64,000 nt of DNA, from the NCBI RefSeq assembly GCF_011170125.1, contig NZ_BLLN01000002.1, forward strand, positions 62,001 to 126,000, given 5' to 3'. The stretch comes from Streptomyces diastaticus subsp. diastaticus (GTDB lineage: Bacteria; Actinomycetota; Actinomycetes; Streptomycetales; Streptomycetaceae). A program made the position numbers and the translations under genes. The notes beneath the pieces were generated by a model. It did no database searches and had not been told where the DNA came from. It saw only the letters and a list, made by a program, of their open reading frames with translations. Shown here piece by piece: positions 60,454 through 64,000 of the stretch; position 1 is the stretch's first letter; each line of letters begins with the position of its first letter.

Positions 60454-62456
60454 GCTGGTTCCTCCTGGACGACGGCGAGCAGGGCGCCGACCTCGACCTG
60501 GTGGCCGGGGCGGGCGTGGAGCGCGGTGAGGGTGCCGGAGGCGGGGGCGAGGATGCAGTGCTCCATCTTCATCGCCTCCAGCCAGACGAGGGGCTGGCCT
60601 TCGGTGACGGCGCCGCCTTCGGCGAGGCCGTCGGCGACGCGGACGACGGTGCCGGGCATCGGGGCGAGCAGCGAGCCGGGGGCCTGCCGGGGGGCGGTGT
60701 CGGGGTGGCGGGGGACGGGGGTGAGGCTCCGGCCGCCGTGCGGCCCGTCGACGTGGACGCGCCCGCCGGCCCGGCTGACCGCGTACCGCCGCTCGACGCC
60801 GCCCGCCTCGGCCCCGTCGGCGAGGACGACGCCGTCCGGTGCGACGGAGACGACCCGCGGGTCGCCGGCCTCGGGCAGGGTCCAGTGGTGGCGGCCGGGC
60901 CGGTAGCGGATCTCGTACTCCGTACCGTCGTCGGCGCGGTAGCGGCGTACGGGGTCCTCGGAGCGGAGGTTGCGCCAGGCTCCGGCGGCGAGCCGGGAGC
61001 CCGCGGCGGCCTGGGCGGCGTCGGCGAGGGCGGCCGCGACGGCGGCGTGGCGGCCGTCGTCCGCGGCACGGGTGAGGGTGCCGAGGTGGCGGGTGTAGAA
61101 GGCGGTGTCGAGTCCGGCGAGGGTGCGGAAGTCGGGGTGTTCCAGGGAGCGGACGAGCAGGTCGCGGTTGGTGGCCGGGCCGTGCAGGCGGGCCCGGGCG
61201 AGGGCGCCGGCCAGACGGCGGACGGCGGCGGCGCGGGTGGGGCCCCAGGCGATGACCTTGGCGAGCATCGCGTCGTAGTGGACGCCGACGGTGTCCCCGG
61301 CCTCGTAGCCCGCGTCGAGCCGCAGGGGGGCCGGTTCGCGGCCGGGCAGGTGGGCGCGGTCGGCACCGGGCACGTCGAGGCGGTGGACGGTGCCGGTCTG
61401 CGGGGCCCAGCCGGCGGCCGGGTCCTCGGCGTACAGGCGGGCCTCGACGGCGTGGCCGTGGGCCGGGGGCGGCGCGGCCGGCAGTGCCTGGCCCTCGGCG
61501 ACGGCGAGTTGCAGGGCGACCAGGTCGACGCCGTGGACGGCCTCGGTGACGGGGTGCTCGACCTGGAGGCGGGTGTTCATCTCCAGGAAGTACGCCTGGC
61601 CGTCGGCGACGAGGAACTCGACGGTGCCGGCGCCGGTGTAGCCGATGGCGCGGGCGGCGGCGGTGGCGGCCTCGTGGAGCCGCGCGCGCAGGGCGTCGGC
61701 AAGGCCCGGGGCGGGGGCTTCCTCGATGACCTTCTGGTGGCGGCGCTGGAGGGAGCAGTCGCGGGTGCCGAGCGCGAGGACGGTGCCGTGCCGGTCGCCG
61801 AGGATCTGCACCTCGACATGGCGGCCCGACGGCAGGTAGGGCTCGACGAGGACCTCGCCGTCACCGAAGGCGGAGAGGGCCTCGGCGGCGGCCGCCTCCA
61901 GGGCGGCGGGCAGTTCGTCGAGGGCGTCGACGACGCGCATGCCGCGTCCGCCGCCGCCCGCGGCCGCCTTGACGAGGACGGGCAGGTCGGCCTCGGTGAC
62001 GGCGCCGGGATCGAGCGGGCCGAGCAGCGGCACTCCGGCGTCGGCCATGAGTCTCTTGGCGCGCGTCTTGGAGGCCATCGCCTCGATCGCCTCGGGGTCG
62101 GGGCCGATCCAGATGAGCCCGGCGTCCCGCACGGCGCGGGCGAAGGCGGCGTTCTCGGAGAGGAAGCCGTAGCCGGGGTGGACGGCGTCGGCTCCGGCGG
62201 CGCGGGCGGCGGCGATGACGAGGTCGCCGCGCAGGTAGGTGTCGGCGGGGGCGTCGCCGGGGAGCCGCACGGCGGCGCCGGCCTCGCGGACGTGGGCGGC
62301 CGAGGCGTCGGGGTCGGCGTAGACGGCGACGGTGGTCAGGCCCAGGTGGTGGCAAGTGCGCAGGACACGGCGGGCTATCTCGCCCCGGTTGGCGACCAGG
62401 ACGCGGGTCAGGGGCCGGTCCGGCGTGGCGGGATGGCGGGAGGGGGTGGTGGTCAT
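60450..62456 (-). CDS. acyl-CoA carboxylase alpha subunit (biotin carboxylase + BCCP)
   Basis: A 668-residue subunit from ATG 62456. Biotin carboxylase N-domain: RVLVANRGEIARRVLRTCHH; ATP-grasp: VKAAAGGGGRGMRVV, RDCSLQRRHQKVIEEAPAPG, FLEMNTRLQVEHPVTEAVHG; C-terminal BCCP with the biotin-accepting lysine in EAMKMEH near residue 635. The large middle linker (about 440-590) is as in methylcrotonyl/propionyl-type alpha chains. It lies 10 bases downstream of the beta-subunit gene and overlaps the dehydrogenase gene, so the three are one operon. Confidence 0.94.
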   Translation of the reverse strand: MTTTPSRHPATPDRPLTRVLVANRGEIARRVLRTCHHLGLTTVAVYADPDASAAHVREAGAAVRLPGDAPADTYLRGDLVIAAARAAGADAVHPGYGFLSENAAFARAVRDAGLIWIGPDPEAIEAMASKTRAKRLMADAGVPLLGPLDPGAVTEADLPVLVKAAAGGGGRGMRVVDALDELPAALEAAAAEALSAFGDGEVLVEPYLPSGRHVEVQILGDRHGTVLALGTRDCSLQRRHQKVIEEAPAPGLADALRARLHEAATAAARAIGYTGAGTVEFLVADGQAYFLEMNTRLQVEHPVTEAVHGVDLVALQLAVAEGQALPAAPPPAHGHAVEARLYAEDPAAGWAPQTGTVHRLDVPGADRAHLPGREPAPLRLDAGYEAGDTVGVHYDAMLAKVIAWGPTRAAAVRRLAGALARARLHGPATNRDLLVRSLEHPDFRTLAGLDTAFYTRHLGTLTRAADDGRHAAVAAALADAAQAAAGSRLAAGAWRNLRSEDPVRRYRADDGTEYEIRYRPGRHHWTLPEAGDPRVVSVAPDGVVLADGAEAGGVERRYAVSRAGGRVHVDGPHGGRSLTPVPRHPDTAPRQAPGSLLAPMPGTVVRVADGLAEGGAVTEGQPLVWLEAMKMEHCILAPASGTLTALHARPGHQVEVGALLAVVQEEPA

Positions 62457-62466
62457 GGTGTGGGCC

Positions 62467-64000
62467 TCACATCCGGAAGACGCCGAAGCCGCCACGGGCG
62501 CCCTCGACGGGGGCGGTGTGGACGGCGGACAGGCACAGGCCGAGGACGGTGCGGGTGTCGCGGGGGTCGATGACGCCGTCGTCGTAGAGCCGCCCGGAGA
62601 GGAACGCCGGCAGGGACTCGGCCTCGATCTGCTGCTCGACCATGGCGCGCAGCGCGGCGTCCGCCTCGTCGTCGTAGGGGCGCCCCTTGGCGGCGGCGGA
62701 CTGGCGGGCGACGATGGAGAGGACTCCGGCGAGCTGCTGCGGGCCCATGACGGCGGACTTGGCGCTGGGCCAGGCGAAGAGGAAGCGGGGCTCGTAGGCG
62801 CGGCCGCACATGCCGTAGTGCCCGGCGCCGTAGGAGGCGCCCATGAGGACCGAGAGGTGCGGGACGCGTGAGTTGGAGACGGCGTTGATCATCATGGCGC
62901 CGTGTTTGATGATGCCGCCCTGCTCGTACTCCTTGCCGACCATGTAGCCGGTGGTGTTGTGCAGGAAGACCAGCGGGACGTCGCGCTGGTTGGCGAGCTG
63001 GATGAACTGGGCGGCCTTCTGCGACTCCTCGCTGAACAGCACGCCCCGCGCGTTGGCGAGGACGCCGACCGGATAGCCGTGCAGCGTGGCCCAGCCGGTG
63101 ACGAGGCTCGGTCCGTACAGCGGCTTGAACGCGTCGAAGTCCGAGCCGTCGACGATGCGGGCGATGACCTCGTGCGGGTCGAACGGCGTCCTCAGGTCCT
63201 CGGGCACGATGCCGAGGAGTTCCTCCGGGTCGTACCTCGGTTCCCGGGCCGGTGCCGGGTCGGGGTGCGCCTTGCGCCAGTTGAGGCGGGCGACGACGCG
63301 GCGGGCGCGGAGCAGCGCCTCGGGTTCGTCCTCGGCGAGGTGGTCGGCGAGGCCGGAGACGCGGGCGTGCATCTCGGCGCCGCCCAGCGATTCGTCGTCG
63401 CTCTCCTCGCCGGTGGCCATCCTGACCAGCGGCGGCCCGCCGAGGAACACCTTGGAACGCTCCTTGACCATGATCACGTGGTCGGACATGCCGGGGATGT
63501 ACGCGCCTCCGGCCGTCGAGTTGCCGAAGACCACGGCGACGGTGGGGACGCCGGCGGCGGAGAGTCGGGTCAGGTCGCGGAAGAGGGCCCCGCCGGGGAT
63601 GAAGATCTCCTTCTGCGAGGGCAGGTCGGCGCCGCCGGACTCGACGAGGCTGATGCAGGGCAGCCGGTTGGCGAAGGCGATCTCGTTGGCGCGCGCGGCC
63701 TTCCTCAGCGTCCACGGGTTGGAGGCTCCGCCGCGCACGGTCGGGTCGTTGGCGGTGATGAGGCATTCGACGCCGCTGACCGTGCCGATGCCGGTGATCA
63801 GCGAGGCGCCCACCGCGTAGTCGCTGCCCCAGGCGGCGAGCGGCGACAGCTCCAGGAACGGGGTGTCCTCGTCCAGCAGGAGTTCGACGCGTTCGCGGGC
63901 GAGGAGTTTGCCGCGCTTCCGGTGGCGTTCGACGTACTTCTCGCCGCCGCCCGCGAGGGCCTTGGCGTGCTCGGCCGCCAGCGCGTCGAGCTTGCCGAGC
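62467..64000 (-). CDS. acyl-CoA carboxylase beta subunit (carboxyltransferase), N-terminus cut by window edge
   Basis: At least 510 residues; the frame is open to 64000 and the N-terminus lies beyond. It has AccD/PccB/MccB features: KRGKLLARERVELLLDEDTP, NDPTVRGGASNPWTLRKAAR, SLVESGGADLPSQ, GNSTAGGAYIPGMSDHVIMV, GGPPLVRMATGEES, and in the second half HNTTGYMVGKEYEQGGIIKH. The latter and SLVESGGADLP resemble methylcrotonyl-CoA-type beta chains more than AccB/PccB. It is the first visible gene of the operon; partner alpha subunit follows after 10 bases. Confidence 0.93.
   Translation of the reverse strand, partial: LGKLDALAAEHAKALAGGGEKYVERHRKRGKLLARERVELLLDEDTPFLELSPLAAWGSDYAVGASLITGIGTVSGVECLITANDPTVRGGASNPWTLRKAARANEIAFANRLPCISLVESGGADLPSQKEIFIPGGALFRDLTRLSAAGVPTVAVVFGNSTAGGAYIPGMSDHVIMVKERSKVFLGGPPLVRMATGEESDDESLGGAEMHARVSGLADHLAEDEPEALLRARRVVARLNWRKAHPDPAPAREPRYDPEELLGIVPEDLRTPFDPHEVIARIVDGSDFDAFKPLYGPSLVTGWATLHGYPVGVLANARGVLFSEESQKAAQFIQLANQRDVPLVFLHNTTGYMVGKEYEQGGIIKHGAMMINAVSNSRVPHLSVLMGASYGAGHYGMCGRAYEPRFLFAWPSAKSAVMGPQQLAGVLSIVARQSAAAKGRPYDDEADAALRAMVEQQIEAESLPAFLSGRLYDDGVIDPRDTRTVLGLCLSAVHTAPVEGARGGFGVFRM

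Overview
The window is actinobacterial and almost certainly a Streptomyces chromosome core. It has very high GC, GTG starts, leaderless-looking promoters, and marker genes that I recognise by sequence: the afsR-afsS-afsK locus, the iron regulator dmdR1, and fbiC for coenzyme F420. From memory the gene order resembles the stretch from about SCO4380 to SCO4429 of S. coelicolor, read backwards. No rRNA, tRNA, CRISPR array, intact insertion sequence or prophage was seen.

Layout. 1-1.7 kb: an XRE/DUF5753 regulator (cut by the left edge) divergent from three small unknown genes. 1.7-6.3 kb: a secreted GH6-Fn3-CBM3 cellulase behind a perfect CebR operator, a TetR regulator and a Na/Ca-exchanger-type membrane protein. 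6.5-9.9 kb: a lipoprotein, fbiC and a cupin. 9.9-13.6 kb: an iron-box-controlled divergent cassette with a cytoplasmic penicillin-amidase homologue, a DesC-like acyltransferase and a siderophore-interacting reductase. 14-18.3 kb: Nudix hydrolase, Ser/Thr kinase, pentapeptide-repeat protein and a baeRF-type release-factor-like protein. 18.6-26.4 kb: afsR, afsS and afsK, with the 11-bp direct repeats expected in the afsS promoter.

26.9-31.6 kb: TetR, PNPOx-like protein, exported peptidoglycan-binding-like protein, GNAT and a flavin monooxygenase. 31.8-36.1 kb: signalling genes (anti-sigma-type ATPase, EF-hand protein, STAS protein, ECF sigma factor overlapping a ZAS-MDMPI fusion). 36.2-46.6 kb: purU, an SCO4402-like protein, a solute-binding lipoprotein, a Pro/Gln-rich membrane protein, an NsdA-like regulator, a small prim-pol-like protein and an ABC exporter preceded by two perfect DnaA boxes. 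46.6-47.4 kb is a scar: a minisatellite and the 3' remnants of a TetR gene and a membrane-protein gene. 47.4-57.8 kb: alpha/beta hydrolase without the usual nucleophile serine, dmdR1 with a long antisense ORF, SIS protein, PAS-PAS-GAF protein, MBL hydrolase, pdxH, citrate synthase and a secreted tripeptidyl-aminopeptidase-type hydrolase. 57.9-64 kb: an acyl-CoA catabolic operon (carboxylase beta and alpha subunits, acyl-CoA dehydrogenase, enoyl-CoA hydratase, TetR) running off the right edge.

How it fits together. Two global circuits lie here with visible targets. DmdR1 (49.3 kb) should repress the siderophore cassette at 12.9 kb through its 19-bp iron box. AfsK should phosphorylate AfsR, which should activate afsS through the repeats at 21.67 kb. 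Cellulase expression should follow cello-oligosaccharides through CebR. Many gene pairs are separated by long perfect hairpins that look like terminators.
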